DNA of 47,394 nt from CAYUYM01 sp964449305. Its GTDB lineage: Bacteria; Bacteroidota; Ignavibacteria; SZUA-365; CAYQST01. The stretch's first letter is position 1. Each line of letters opens with the position of its first letter. Below are positions 17,125 to 25,580 of this stretch, in pieces. Both the position numbers and the translations under genes were made by a program. The stretch lies in the NCBI GenBank assembly GCA_964449305.1, contig CAYUYM010000010.1, positions 1 through 47,394 on the forward strand, read 5' to 3'. The notes below the pieces were generated by a model. It was not told the origin of the DNA. It did no database searches and saw nothing but the letters and a program-made list of their open reading frames with translations.

Positions 17125-17736
17125 ATGGATTTCTCCCTTCCGAACAAGCTCACCTTTCTGCGCATCCTGCTGTCGCCGGTCTTCTTCGTGCTGTTCATCA
17201 TCGACTCGCCCACCACACGCCTGATCTCCCTCGCCGTCTTCCTTGTCGCCGCCATCACGGACTGGTATGACGGGCTCATCGCTCGCAAGCGCGGCATCAT
17301 CACCGAGCTTGGGAAGTTTCTCGACCCCCTCGCCGACAAGGTGCTCACCTCCGCCGCCTTCATCGCCTTCGCCATGTGCTCGCTCGTCCCCTGGTGGATG
17401 GTGATCATCATCGTGTTTCGCGACCTGTTCGTCACCGCCCTGCGCTCCGTCGCGGAGTTGCACGGCTGGCAGTTCATCACCACGAAGTTCGCCCAGACCA
17501 AGACCTTTATCCAGATGGCGGCCCTGTATTACCTGCTCGTGATCACCGTGCTCCGGGACAGCATCCCCTGGAATCACACCTGGAGCGACATGCTCGCCAC
17601 CGCCGTCGATCCCACGATGATGTACGTGATCATGTTCGCTGTCACCGTGCTGACGGTGGTCACAGGCGTGCAGTACGTCTACGAATGCCGCGACTTCCTC
17701 GCAGGGCTCTTCTCTCATGATGCATCACGGCGATGA
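17125..17736 (+). CDS. pgsA: CDP-diacylglycerol-glycerol-3-phosphate 3-phosphatidyltransferase
   Basis: 203 residues with four or more membrane helices. It begins MDFSLPNKLTFLRILLSPVF, as PgsA proteins do (N-x-L-T-x-x-R), and has the full CDP-alcohol phosphatidyltransferase motif DG-x2-AR-x8-G-x3-D-x3-D (DGLIARKRG ... GKFLDPLAD) at about residues 50-72. It makes phosphatidylglycerol phosphate from CDP-diacylglycerol and glycerol 3-phosphate. The next gene, pgpA, removes the phosphate and overlaps this gene by 20 bases, so two consecutive steps of phosphatidylglycerol synthesis are coupled. The gpsA gene for glycerol 3-phosphate lies in another operon of this window. Confidence 0.95.
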   Translation: MDFSLPNKLTFLRILLSPVFFVLFIIDSPTTRLISLAVFLVAAITDWYDGLIARKRGIITELGKFLDPLADKVLTSAAFIAFAMCSLVPWWMVIIIVFRDLFVTALRSVAELHGWQFITTKFAQTKTFIQMAALYYLLVITVLRDSIPWNHTWSDMLATAVDPTMMYVIMFAVTVLTVVTGVQYVYECRDFLAGLFSHDASRR

Positions 17737-18211
17737 TCATCCACGCCCCCCGTTCCTGACCATCGCCCTTGCATCGGTGGGTGGTGCAGGATGGAGCCCC
17801 GTGGCACCGGGCACGGCCGGCTCGCTTGTCGCGCTCGTCCTCTACTGGTTCATCCCCTGGTTGCACGACTGGCGCATCGCCGCCGTGGCCATCGTCCTTG
17901 TCGTGGCCATCGGCATCCCTGCGGCGACTGCCATGGAGCGCTGGCGCGGCCCGGATCCCTCCGCCGTGGTGCTCGACGAACTCGCCGGGCAGTGGCTCAC
18001 TCTCCTCCTCATCCCGCTCACGTGGAAGACGGCACTCGCCGGCTTCCTCCTGTTCCGCATTCTCGACATCGTGAAGCTGCCACCAGCACGCCAGTTCGAC
18101 GCCATGCCCGGCGGTGTGGGCATCATGCTCGACGATGTCGCCGCCGGTGTGCAGGCGAACATCATCCTCCATGCCGTTGTATGGCTCCTCCCCTGGTTTG
18201 CCGCTATCTGA
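17717..18211 (+). CDS. pgpA: Phosphatidylglycerophosphatase A
   Basis: 164 residues, the usual size. The family motifs are present: SVGGAGWSPVAPGTAGSLVA near the N-terminus, the acidic metal-binding VVLDELAGQWLTLL in the middle and FRILDIVKLPPARQFDAMPG with GIMLDDVAAGVQAN near the end. Several membrane segments separate them. It dephosphorylates phosphatidylglycerol phosphate to phosphatidylglycerol at the inner membrane. The ATG at 17717 (a second at 17720) lies inside the end of pgsA, so translation is probably coupled. The last eight bases overlap the end of the convergent dnaJ-like gene. Confidence 0.95.
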   Translation: MMHHGDDHPRPPFLTIALASVGGAGWSPVAPGTAGSLVALVLYWFIPWLHDWRIAAVAIVLVVAIGIPAATAMERWRGPDPSAVVLDELAGQWLTLLLIPLTWKTALAGFLLFRILDIVKLPPARQFDAMPGGVGIMLDDVAAGVQANIILHAVVWLLPWFAAI

Positions 18212-18770
18212 AGTCCAACCGCCTCTGCAGAATCTGATACGCCTCGGTGATCACCTTGGCGCGCTCTGCCGCCTGCCGTTGCTCCGCCGCGGGTGCGGTC
18301 GCCACGCGGTCCGGATGGTGGCGCAGCATGAGCGCCCGATACGCCCGCCGCATCTCCGCCACCGACGCCCCCGGGGCCAGTCCCAGCACGGCCAGGTAAT
18401 GCCCCGTGTCCTTCTCCCCCGGCTTGCGGCGCCCCTCGGCACGCCGCCCTCCGCCCGCATGCTTCTCCTGCTCCTGTCGCTCACGTCGCTGCTTCTCCTG
18501 CTCCTGTCGCGCCTGCTGCTCACGCGTACGTTGCTCACGCGCCCGCTGCTGCTTCTCCCGCTCCTCTCCGCCTGCTGCCGGGCGTCGGCGTTCCGCGCCT
18601 GATGCCGCGTCCGCTTCCTCCGTCCTCCCCTCATCCGATCCCTTCCGTGCACTCTTCGCCAGCTCCTGATCGAAGGCGTCGAGTTCCTCGGCGTATATTG
18701 AGCGGAACGCGTCCCGCACCGTGGCGTTGAAGATCTTCCCGGCGCGTCTGATGATCTGCTTGTAGGACAT
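18204..18770 (-). CDS. DnaJ-domain protein with C-terminal J domain
   Basis: 188 residues. The J domain is at the C-terminal end (about 122-188): GHYLAVLGLAPGASVAEMRR, then the helix with the HPD tripeptide in LRHHPDRV that stimulates Hsp70 ATPase. Residues 60-115 are a very charged, Gln/Arg/Glu-rich stretch (for example QQARQEQEKQRRERQEQEKH), likely a long helix or coiled coil. The N-terminal 45 residues resemble the short region found in TerB-less DjlA-like co-chaperones only weakly. It is a type III J protein with no Gly/Phe or zinc region, so its client is unknown. It is the last gene of a ten-gene minus-strand operon, five bases after rsmE. Confidence 0.85.
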   Translation of the reverse strand: MSYKQIIRRAGKIFNATVRDAFRSIYAEELDAFDQELAKSARKGSDEGRTEEADAASGAERRRPAAGGEEREKQQRAREQRTREQQARQEQEKQRRERQEQEKHAGGGRRAEGRRKPGEKDTGHYLAVLGLAPGASVAEMRRAYRALMLRHHPDRVATAPAAEQRQAAERAKVITEAYQILQRRLDFR

Positions 18771-18775
18771 CTCGA

Positions 18776-19489
18776 CTACCTCCCGCGTTGAAAATGTGCC
18801 AGGGCCACCAATGCCGCCGTCTCGCTGCGAAGCCGGCGCGGGCCCAGCCAGCCGATCTCCGCCCCCGCCTCCACAGCCAGCGCCACCTCCTCGTCGGCAA
18901 ATCCCCCCTCCGGTCCGATCATCACCGACACCGGTTCCACTGCGTCAAGCGCGTCGATGATGTCCCACAGAGGATGCGCCACGGCCGCATCCTCGTGAAG
19001 AAGGATGACACGCATGGACGATGCGCGACGCAGCGCCTCAGGAACATCCATCGTCCCCGTGATGTCCGGCAACAGACAGCGGCAGCATTGCTTCATGGCC
19101 CCCAGGGCGAGGCTCTCGAGACGGTCCCGGCGCGCCTTCTGCCCGATCGCCCGCCGGCTGTGCAGAGGCGTGATGGACGTCACACCCAGCTCCACCGCCT
19201 TCTCGACGATCCAGTCCAGCTTTGCCGGGTTCTTCAGGATGGCCTGCACCAGGTGCAGCGACCGGTCGGCCTCGTTGAACCCCGGCATGCTCTGGAGCAC
19301 ACGGCAGCGTGCCTCCGCGGCGGTGATCCGCACAATCCGGCAGCGATGCATCACACCGCAGCCGTCGGCGATGGACACCTCGTCCCCCTCCACGGCGCGC
19401 AGCACCTTGCGACAGTGATGCAGCTCGTCGCCGGTGATCACGGCCTCGCCATGGGCGATGCCCGCGGGTGGGACGTGGAACACCTGCAT
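18776..19489 (-). CDS. rsmE: 16S rRNA (uracil-1498-N3)-methyltransferase
   Basis: 237 residues. The N-terminal PUA-like part includes ITGDELHHCRKVLRAVEGDE, and the SPOUT domain has the knotted SAM-binding motifs IGPEGGFADEEVALA and WLGPRRLRSETAALVALAHF, all diagnostic for RsmE. LVQAILKNPAKLDWIVEKAVELG is the usual middle segment. It methylates U1498 in the decoding region of 16S rRNA. ATG at 19489 overlaps the TGA of the upstream BamA-like gene (TGATG), so this start is preferred to the in-frame one further upstream, which lies inside the neighbour. Confidence 0.95.
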   Translation of the reverse strand: MQVFHVPPAGIAHGEAVITGDELHHCRKVLRAVEGDEVSIADGCGVMHRCRIVRITAAEARCRVLQSMPGFNEADRSLHLVQAILKNPAKLDWIVEKAVELGVTSITPLHSRRAIGQKARRDRLESLALGAMKQCCRCLLPDITGTMDVPEALRRASSMRVILLHEDAAVAHPLWDIIDALDAVEPVSVMIGPEGGFADEEVALAVEAGAEIGWLGPRRLRSETAALVALAHFQRGR

Positions 19490-20862
19490 CAGAACGACAC
19501 CCCGGCGGAGAGGATCACCTCGCCCCGCGACTGGTCGTTCATCGCCCATTCCGCGCGTCCGACAAGGCCGTAGGGCAGGAGCAGATTCAGCCCGGCGCCA
19601 TAACCGAAGGGGATGGCGGAACGGAAGGGGTTGGCATCACGGTCCCACACCGTTCCCGCATCAATGAAGCCGGTGAGATACAGACCGAGGCGCCACACCG
19701 CGAGCTCGCGGATGGGGACGTCGGGCACCACCACGTAGAATGGACGCACCAGCGGGATCCGCAGTTCGGCGGATGCCCCGCCGATGTTCTCCCCCTCGCG
19801 CACCACATCGAAATGACCCCGGATGCGCTCGCCGTAGCCGAAATAGGAATGCTCATGCCCGGGAATGGAGGGACCGCTGACAACGCGCCCGAACCCGTGC
19901 AGACATAGCGCCACATCGCCGAAGATGGGCCGATACCAGCGCAGATCCAATGAGAAGGAGACAAAGTCCACCGGGGACACCCCGAGGCCGCTGGCCTGCA
20001 CGGTCGCCTGGGTGCGCACACCCGCCGTCGGATACTCGGCCAGGTTGCGTGTGTCGCTCGTGTGGCTGATGGCAAGCGTGGGGTAGCGGTCCACACCGTC
20101 CGGGGCCACGGACAGCCCCTCGATGTCCGTCATCGCCTTCACCCACTTCCATCCAAGCGTCATGCTCACCCAGTTGTAGCGCCCGATCCGCTTGCCGATG
20201 AGCTGGCTGGCCGTGAAGATCGTTTCATGATGCCCCTTGTCTGCGACAAGCGGGTGCGTGCCCTTCGTGCGAAGTTCCTGGAACTTGACACGCGATGTGG
20301 AAAACATCTGTGCATCCCCGAAGATCCAGGGGTTCTCGTAGCTCGCCTCAACCCAGGGATTGTAGCCCAGGGCGAAGCCGGCAAAGAGCTTCTCGTTGCG
20401 GCCGCGGAAGTTGGTGTGCAGGAAACCCGCCCCGTATTGCCACCTCCGCAGATCGCCATCCACCACACCAAGGATGGGATGCGGCAGCACGTACAGGCGC
20501 TCGTCCACCTGCACCACGAGCACCGTGCTGTCCATGGGAGGATACTGGATGTCGACGCGGTTGAAGAGGCCGAGGCTGTAGATGCGCTCGCGGCTGTACT
20601 CGATCTCCTCCGGTGTGATGCGTTCCCCCACCTCGATGGTGATCTCCCGAACGATGATCTCCGGCACGGTGACGGAGTTCCCGAAGACCGCCACCCCCGC
20701 CATCACCGGGTATCGTGGAGGCAACGAATCCAGGCCGGGGGCACCGCTGTCCACGGCCTGCCCGCGCCCGGACCACGGAAGCGTCAGCAGCAGGCACAGC
20801 ACTGGCAGTGCGCACCAGCCGCTCGCCACAGTCGGACACAGTGGAGGGGATTCGGCCTTCAT
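19489..20862 (-). CDS. Outer-membrane BamA/TamA-family (Omp85) protein with one POTRA domain
   Basis: 457 residues. After a hydrophobic leader (ALPVLCLLLTLPWSGRGQA) there is a single POTRA-like domain at about 50-120: VAVFGNSVTVPEIIVREI, then ERIYSLGLFNRVDIQYPP. The rest is the 16-stranded Omp85 barrel, with the loop-6 motif in modified form, GYGERIRGH (usual RGF/Y), and a C-terminal strand ending in Phe (GEVILSAGVSF), as recognised by the BAM machine. BamA has five POTRAs and about 800 residues; TamA has three. This shorter protein may assemble or export a specific protein or lipid. It lies 11 bases after the DUF5683-like gene and overlaps rsmE. Confidence 0.85.
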   Translation of the reverse strand: MKAESPPLCPTVASGWCALPVLCLLLTLPWSGRGQAVDSGAPGLDSLPPRYPVMAGVAVFGNSVTVPEIIVREITIEVGERITPEEIEYSRERIYSLGLFNRVDIQYPPMDSTVLVVQVDERLYVLPHPILGVVDGDLRRWQYGAGFLHTNFRGRNEKLFAGFALGYNPWVEASYENPWIFGDAQMFSTSRVKFQELRTKGTHPLVADKGHHETIFTASQLIGKRIGRYNWVSMTLGWKWVKAMTDIEGLSVAPDGVDRYPTLAISHTSDTRNLAEYPTAGVRTQATVQASGLGVSPVDFVSFSLDLRWYRPIFGDVALCLHGFGRVVSGPSIPGHEHSYFGYGERIRGHFDVVREGENIGGASAELRIPLVRPFYVVVPDVPIRELAVWRLGLYLTGFIDAGTVWDRDANPFRSAIPFGYGAGLNLLLPYGLVGRAEWAMNDQSRGEVILSAGVSF

Positions 20863-20873
20863 CAGGGAATGCG

Positions 20874-21797
20874 TCAGAATCGGATGCGTGCCATCGCTCC
20901 GGGAACGATCTCGACCCGCCCGCCGGGGAGCTGTCGGAGATCCGCCCTGGCCTGCAGGCCAATCGCGTTGTTGAAGCGCGAGGCCGCCCAGGCCGCGTTG
21001 ATGGCGCTCAGGACGTGGTTGAGGATGATCAGCGAGGCCACGGTCTCTGCGGTGTTGTAGTGGTCGTTCGCCGTGCCACGCATTCCGGAGTAATGCCTGA
21101 AGCGGGCCGAGATGTCACGGTAGTCGCTCCATCCGTCACCCTGCTCCAGCTTGTCGTCCCAGCCATAGCTGTACTGGAGGTACTTGCCGATGAGCTCGAA
21201 ATACTGCTGGTCGCCATGCGCCGGCAACCGGTGCGAGAACTGGGCGATCGCCGCCTCCACGTCGTTCATCGCCTGCCAGTCCACGCGCTGCCACAGAGGG
21301 AGCGTGGGATCACTGCTGATGGGGATCTGCTGCGTGTTCTCCCCGCCGGGGAAGTTCTTCGCGTACTTGTTCAGCCACTCCGCATACTTCACCACGTTCC
21401 AGTGCTGGTCGGCAAACATCTCGAACTCCGCCGTGGCATCATCGCCCCTGCGGTTCTCATCGATGTTGAAATACCAGCCCGTCGCCTCTGCTGCAAGGAA
21501 GGCGCCGGCGAGGATGTAGGACTGGGCATAGACCTCACCCGCACCCGGGAGCAGAAGTGACAGCGCACCTGCCAGATAGGGGGATTTGCGTGCAGGCTGC
21601 CCGTCGAGCAGTGCAAGCGGTGCAGCCTGCTCCAGCGCGGGCAGGGTGCGCGCATCCGTGCAGTCGAGTGTCTGCCAGCGCGCCTCGGAGATGACGGAGG
21701 CATGAAGCCCGTCGTCGACACACTGGGCCGCGACCGGGAGTGCCAGACAGACCGTGAGAACAGTCATGGAGATGAAACGATGTGTGCGAAATGTCAT
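20874..21797 (-). CDS. DUF5683-like exported protein
   Basis: 307 residues with a signal peptide (FISMTVLTVCLALPVAAQ). The segment SPYLAGALSLLLPGAGEVYA near residue 85 and the following hydrophobic SYILAGAFLAAEATGWYF are typical of the DUF5683/small-membrane family widespread in Bacteroidota and relatives: a P-G-x-G turn between membrane segments. A third hydrophobic stretch lies near 265-285 (ETVASLIILNHVLSAINAAW). Function is unknown; I assign the family by its pattern only. ATG at 21797 is chosen because of AAGGA upstream and the signal peptide directly after it. It is between dnaB (10 bases) and the BamA-like gene (11 bases), so it may act with the latter at the envelope. Confidence 0.75.
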   Translation of the reverse strand: MTFRTHRFISMTVLTVCLALPVAAQCVDDGLHASVISEARWQTLDCTDARTLPALEQAAPLALLDGQPARKSPYLAGALSLLLPGAGEVYAQSYILAGAFLAAEATGWYFNIDENRRGDDATAEFEMFADQHWNVVKYAEWLNKYAKNFPGGENTQQIPISSDPTLPLWQRVDWQAMNDVEAAIAQFSHRLPAHGDQQYFELIGKYLQYSYGWDDKLEQGDGWSDYRDISARFRHYSGMRGTANDHYNTAETVASLIILNHVLSAINAAWAASRFNNAIGLQARADLRQLPGGRVEIVPGAMARIRF

Positions 21798-21807
21798 GGC
21801 TGTGTCC

Positions 21808-23232
21808 TTACTCTGCGTAATCGTCGTAGTCCGGCGGAAGCACAACGGTCGGCATGCGCGTCTCGAGGTTCTCGAACCGCGTGTACTCGCCGATCCATGC
21901 GAGGGGGATCTCCCCCGTCTCGCCGTTTCTCTGCTTGCCGATGATGATCATGGCCTGGTTCTGCTCCTCCACCGGGACGTTCTCCCCGTCCTTGTTGCGA
22001 TGGACAAACATCACCACGTCGGCGTCCTGCTCCAGGGAGCCCGATTCGCGGAGGTCGGCGAGCATGGGCTTCCCGCCGGCGCGGCTCTCCACGCTTCGGT
22101 TGAGCTGCGAGAGGGCGATGACGGGGATGTTGAGATCCTTCGCCAGGCCCTTGAGTGACCGGCTGATGGTCGCGATCTCCCGCTCGCGGCTTTCGCGCAC
22201 ACCGGGGGCCGTCATCAACTGCAGGTAGTCGACCATGAGCAACTGGACACCCTTCTCCTCCACCATGCGCCGCGCCTTGGCGCGAAGCTCAAGGATGGAC
22301 ATGCCGGGGGTGTCGTCAATGAAGATCTTTGCGCGCTCGAGCTTCCCGACATAGGTCGCAAGGCGTCCGTAATCGCTTTCGCGGATGCGCCCGGTGCGGA
22401 CGAGCTGGATGGAGATGCGCGCCTCGGCGCACAGCAGACGCAGGGCGAGCTGCTCCTTGGACATTTCCAGCGAGAAGAACCCGACGGGCATGGAGTGATC
22501 GATGGCGGCATTCCGCGCCATCGACAGGGCCAGCGCGGTCTTGCCCATCGAGGGCCGTGCGGCAAGTATGATGAAATCCGACTTCTGCCAGCCACCGGTC
22601 TTCGCATCCAGCATCGTGTAGCCGGAGGGCACGCCCGTCACACCCGAGTGCTTCTGCGAGATCATGTGGATGTCCTTCATCAGGGGATCGACGATCTCGG
22701 AAAGCTGCACGTAGCTTTTCTTCATGTGCCGTTCCGACAGCTTGAAAAGCTCCGTCTCCGCCTTGTCGATGATCTCGAAGGCATCGGTGGCGTCGAGATA
22801 GCATTCGGAGGTGATGGAGAGATTCGTCTCGATGAGCTGCCGTTTGAGCGCCCGCTCGATGATGATGCGGCAGTGCGCCTCGATGTGCGCCGACGAGACG
22901 GAGGACGATGCAAGCTCCGACAGGTAGAATGCGGACAGCGTGGAATCGAGCTGCCCGCGCCGCCGCAGCTCCTCCGTCACGGTGATCGTGTCGATGGCCT
23001 CGTTGTGCTGGTAGAGCGCGGTGATCGCCTCAAAGATCTTCCGATGTGCCGGCTTGTAGAAGGCGTCGACGGAGATCAGCGAGAGGGCCGTGGAGATCGT
23101 CTCCTGCATGCCCTGCAGCAGCGAGCCGAGCACCACCTGCTCCACATCGACGGCCTGCGGCGGAACACGGCCGAGCGCCGCATCACCGATGGGTGGAGGC
23201 ATGGAGTCTTGCGGGAGAGGGAGGTCGTTCAT
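21808..23232 (-). CDS. dnaB: Replicative DNA helicase
   Basis: 474 residues. The N-terminal DnaB domain (PPQAVDVEQVVLGSLLQ onward) is followed by the RecA-like helicase domain with Walker A ARPSMGKTALALSMA (near 225), Walker B LLMVDYLQLM and the conserved VIALSQLNRSVESR and GSLEQDADVVMFVHR. It is the hexameric helicase that unwinds DNA at the fork. No intein is visible. The ATG overlaps the end of the preceding uracil-DNA glycosylase gene by four bases, linking a repair and a replication gene. Confidence 0.97.
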   Translation of the reverse strand: MNDLPLPQDSMPPPIGDAALGRVPPQAVDVEQVVLGSLLQGMQETISTALSLISVDAFYKPAHRKIFEAITALYQHNEAIDTITVTEELRRRGQLDSTLSAFYLSELASSSVSSAHIEAHCRIIIERALKRQLIETNLSITSECYLDATDAFEIIDKAETELFKLSERHMKKSYVQLSEIVDPLMKDIHMISQKHSGVTGVPSGYTMLDAKTGGWQKSDFIILAARPSMGKTALALSMARNAAIDHSMPVGFFSLEMSKEQLALRLLCAEARISIQLVRTGRIRESDYGRLATYVGKLERAKIFIDDTPGMSILELRAKARRMVEEKGVQLLMVDYLQLMTAPGVRESREREIATISRSLKGLAKDLNIPVIALSQLNRSVESRAGGKPMLADLRESGSLEQDADVVMFVHRNKDGENVPVEEQNQAMIIIGKQRNGETGEIPLAWIGEYTRFENLETRMPTVVLPPDYDDYAE

Positions 23233-24014
23233 GTCGTGCCCGGGGTTGGCGATGGCGTGCCGCAGAGCTCATCATACAGGGCGCGGAACTTCTGCACATC
23301 CTCCCATGTCGGCCGCTTCCATTCGGGGTTGCGCAACAGGGCCGCCGGGTGATAGGTCACCATCATGGGGATGCCTTGGTACGTGTGCACCGACGACCGC
23401 AGCGCTCCCAGGGTGGCGTTCGTCTTGAGCAGTGTCTGTCCTGCGATGCGGCCCAGCGCCAGGATCGCCTTCGGCCGGATGAGCTTCAACTGGTGGTGGA
23501 GGAAGGGTTCGCACTGCTGCGTCTCCGACGCGAGCGGATCACGGTTGTTCGGCGGCCTGCACTTGAGAATGTTGCAGATGTACACATCCTGCCGCTCGAG
23601 GTTGATGGCCTGAAGGATCTTGTTCAGGAGCTGCCCGGCACGTCCGACAAAGGGCTCGCCCTGCCTGTCCTCCTCCGCACCAGGAGCCTCCCCGATGAGA
23701 ACGATGTCGGCGTGGGGGTTCCCTGTGCCAAAGACGAAACTGGTCCGCGTGTCGCCCAGCGGGCACTGCCTGCATGTGCGCACCAGGGCGTGCATGTCGT
23801 CGATGGTGGTCGCATGCTCCCAGGCGGTGTCGAGTCGTGTTGAGCGGGGTGAAGCCATGGCATCCTCTTCGGCATGCGGTGCAACAAGGGGCGGGGCGGG
23901 GACGTCGACGGCAGCGAGCACGGGCGGCGTGTCAAACATGATCCTGTTGCCGAAGAGTGCGCGCTGCTGCCGCAGGTAGCGCCCGATGTCCGTCCGGAGT
24001 GTGTCGTCATCCAT
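23229..24014 (-). CDS. Uracil-DNA glycosylase, type 4/5 iron-sulfur family
   Basis: 261 residues. After a non-conserved N-terminus of about 75 residues, the family-4 UDG core shows CRQCPLGDTRT (two cluster cysteines), motif A IGEAPGAEEDRQGEPFVGRA, CNILKCRPPNNRDP (third cluster cysteine region), QCEPFLHHQL and motif B VTYHPAALLRNP with the catalytic-pocket His. Four cysteines fit a 4Fe-4S cluster. It removes uracil arising from cytosine deamination. Its extended N-terminus, which includes a long Ala/Pro-rich linker, is also common in annotated bacterial homologues. It lies 12 bases after coaBC and overlaps dnaB. Confidence 0.93.
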   Translation of the reverse strand: MDDDTLRTDIGRYLRQQRALFGNRIMFDTPPVLAAVDVPAPPLVAPHAEEDAMASPRSTRLDTAWEHATTIDDMHALVRTCRQCPLGDTRTSFVFGTGNPHADIVLIGEAPGAEEDRQGEPFVGRAGQLLNKILQAINLERQDVYICNILKCRPPNNRDPLASETQQCEPFLHHQLKLIRPKAILALGRIAGQTLLKTNATLGALRSSVHTYQGIPMMVTYHPAALLRNPEWKRPTWEDVQKFRALYDELCGTPSPTPGTT

Positions 24015-24026
24015 GGGGCGCCTCGG

Positions 24027-25241
24027 TCAGGCTCTGCGATTGTGGAGCAGGGTGGTGATGCGATCGAGAAGATGCCCGGCCACATCCGACTTCGTCATGA
24101 GCGGCAGCGCTTCAGGCTCCATGTTGCGATGGACAAGCGTGACGATGTTCGTCTCACCACCAAATCCGGCGCCATCCACGAGCGCGTCATTGAGCACCAC
24201 GAGATCGAGATCCTTCGCCGCAAGTTTCCTGCGGGCATGGTCGAGTCCGCCACCGGTCTCCAATGCAAACCCGACATGGATCCGCCCCCCCTTCCGGGAG
24301 GCCACATCTGCAAGAATGTCGACCGTGGGCTCCAGGACGAGCGTGCGCTCCGCCTCCTGATCGGCCTTCTTGATCTTGCGATCCGCCGGGGCCGTTGGAC
24401 GAAAATCCGCCACCGCGGCCGACATGATCAGAATGTCCGCATCCCCATGATGGGCGTTCACCGCCCGGTGCATCCCGTCTGCGGTGGTGACGTCCACGCG
24501 CCGGACGTGGAGCGGCGTGGCACAGGCCGTCGGCCCGCTGATGAGCGTCACGTCCGCACCGCGGAGGGCCGCCTCGCGCGCGATGGCGAAGCCCATGCGC
24601 CCACTGCTGTGGTTTCCGATGAAGCGGACGGGATCGATCGCCTCCTGCGTGGGACCCGCGGTCACCAGCACACGGACACCGTCGAGCGTCCCGGCTGCGG
24701 GGTGAAGCACACGTTCCAGTTCCTCCATCAGCACCGCGGTATCGGGCAGGCGCCCCGGACCGGTGAGCCCCGAGGCCAGCTCCCCGGCATCCGGATCGAC
24801 GAGCGTCACACCGCGCCGCGCCAGGATGCCCAGGTTCTCCCGGGTTGCGGCGTGGAGGTACATGTCGGTGTCCATCGCCGGCGCAACAATCAGGGGACAG
24901 CGCAGGGCGAGGACGAGTGAGGTCAGGGCGTTGTCGGCAAAGCCGTGAGCCAGCCTGGCGATGGTGTTGGCCGAGGCCGGGGCGATGATCATGGCGTCCG
25001 CCCACATGCCCAGAGTGATGTGCCACGTGCTCGCCGAGGTCTCCGGTGGGAACATGTCCACCACCACATCATTGCGGGAGAGCGTCGAGAGGGTCAGCGG
25101 GGGGATGAAGCGCGTCGCCGCCTCCGTCATCACCACGTGCACCTCGGCCCCGGTGCGCACGAGCTCACGCACAAGCAGGGCCGCCTTGTAGGCCGCGATG
25201 CTCCCGGTGATGCCGACGACGATGTGGCGGCCTTCACGCAT
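24027..25241 (-). CDS. coaBC: Bifunctional phosphopantothenoylcysteine decarboxylase/synthetase
   Basis: 404 residues. The CoaC flavoprotein half begins VVGITGSIAAYKAALLVREL, with the catalytic His in STWHITLG, IIAPASANTIAR and the FMN motif APAMDTDMYLHAAT, where Asp takes the place of the usual Asn. The clamp reads GELASGLTGPGRL, Ser instead of the usual Cys. I believe both changes are frequent in Bacteroidota-type enzymes, so they need not mean loss of function. The CoaB half starts near 188 (RVLVTAGPTQEAIDPVRFIG, NHSSGRMGFAIA) and ends with the KIKK motif. It performs two steps of coenzyme A synthesis. It is two bases after rpoZ. Confidence 0.95.
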   Translation of the reverse strand: MREGRHIVVGITGSIAAYKAALLVRELVRTGAEVHVVMTEAATRFIPPLTLSTLSRNDVVVDMFPPETSASTWHITLGMWADAMIIAPASANTIARLAHGFADNALTSLVLALRCPLIVAPAMDTDMYLHAATRENLGILARRGVTLVDPDAGELASGLTGPGRLPDTAVLMEELERVLHPAAGTLDGVRVLVTAGPTQEAIDPVRFIGNHSSGRMGFAIAREAALRGADVTLISGPTACATPLHVRRVDVTTADGMHRAVNAHHGDADILIMSAAVADFRPTAPADRKIKKADQEAERTLVLEPTVDILADVASRKGGRIHVGFALETGGGLDHARRKLAAKDLDLVVLNDALVDGAGFGGETNIVTLVHRNMEPEALPLMTKSDVAGHLLDRITTLLHNRRA

Positions 25242-25243
25242 GG

Positions 25244-25534
25244 CTATTCGTCTTTGTAGCGGTATTCCAGCTTGTCGCCAAGCAGGTCGGCAAGCGCAGC
25301 CTGCGTTGGCTTGTCCAGTTTCTCAAACTCAATGCTGATCCGCTCCTGCTCAGGATTCGATTCCACCTCCTCGTCGGAGTCACTGCGCGTGGAAAAGGAC
25401 TCGAGCTGCTCGTTGAGCTGGATCTTCAGCTCCTCGTTGATCTGACGTGCACGCTTCGACAACACCACGATGGCCTCGTAGATGTTCTCGGCGTACTTGT
25501 CGAGCCGCTTCAGTTCGATCGGTTGAATGGGCAT
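25244..25534 (-). CDS. rpoZ: RNA polymerase omega subunit (RpoZ-like)
   Basis: 96 residues. The omega core is ELKRLDKYAENIYEAIVVLS followed by KRARQINEELK, where omega proteins have the helix that braces the beta-prime subunit. The C-terminal half is acidic, with Ser/Glu/Asp (SDSDEEVESNPEQERISIEF). Sequence similarity to the classical proteobacterial omega is low; the call rests on the core helix and the gmk-rpoZ-coaBC order, which is conserved over much of the bacteria. The start at 25534 gives the normal length. Confidence 0.88.
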   Translation of the reverse strand: MPIQPIELKRLDKYAENIYEAIVVLSKRARQINEELKIQLNEQLESFSTRSDSDEEVESNPEQERISIEFEKLDKPTQAALADLLGDKLEYRYKDE

Positions 25535-25580
25535 GGGGTCTCCTTGGTTTGGGCTGGTGTATCTCTTCGCTGGTTCACAT

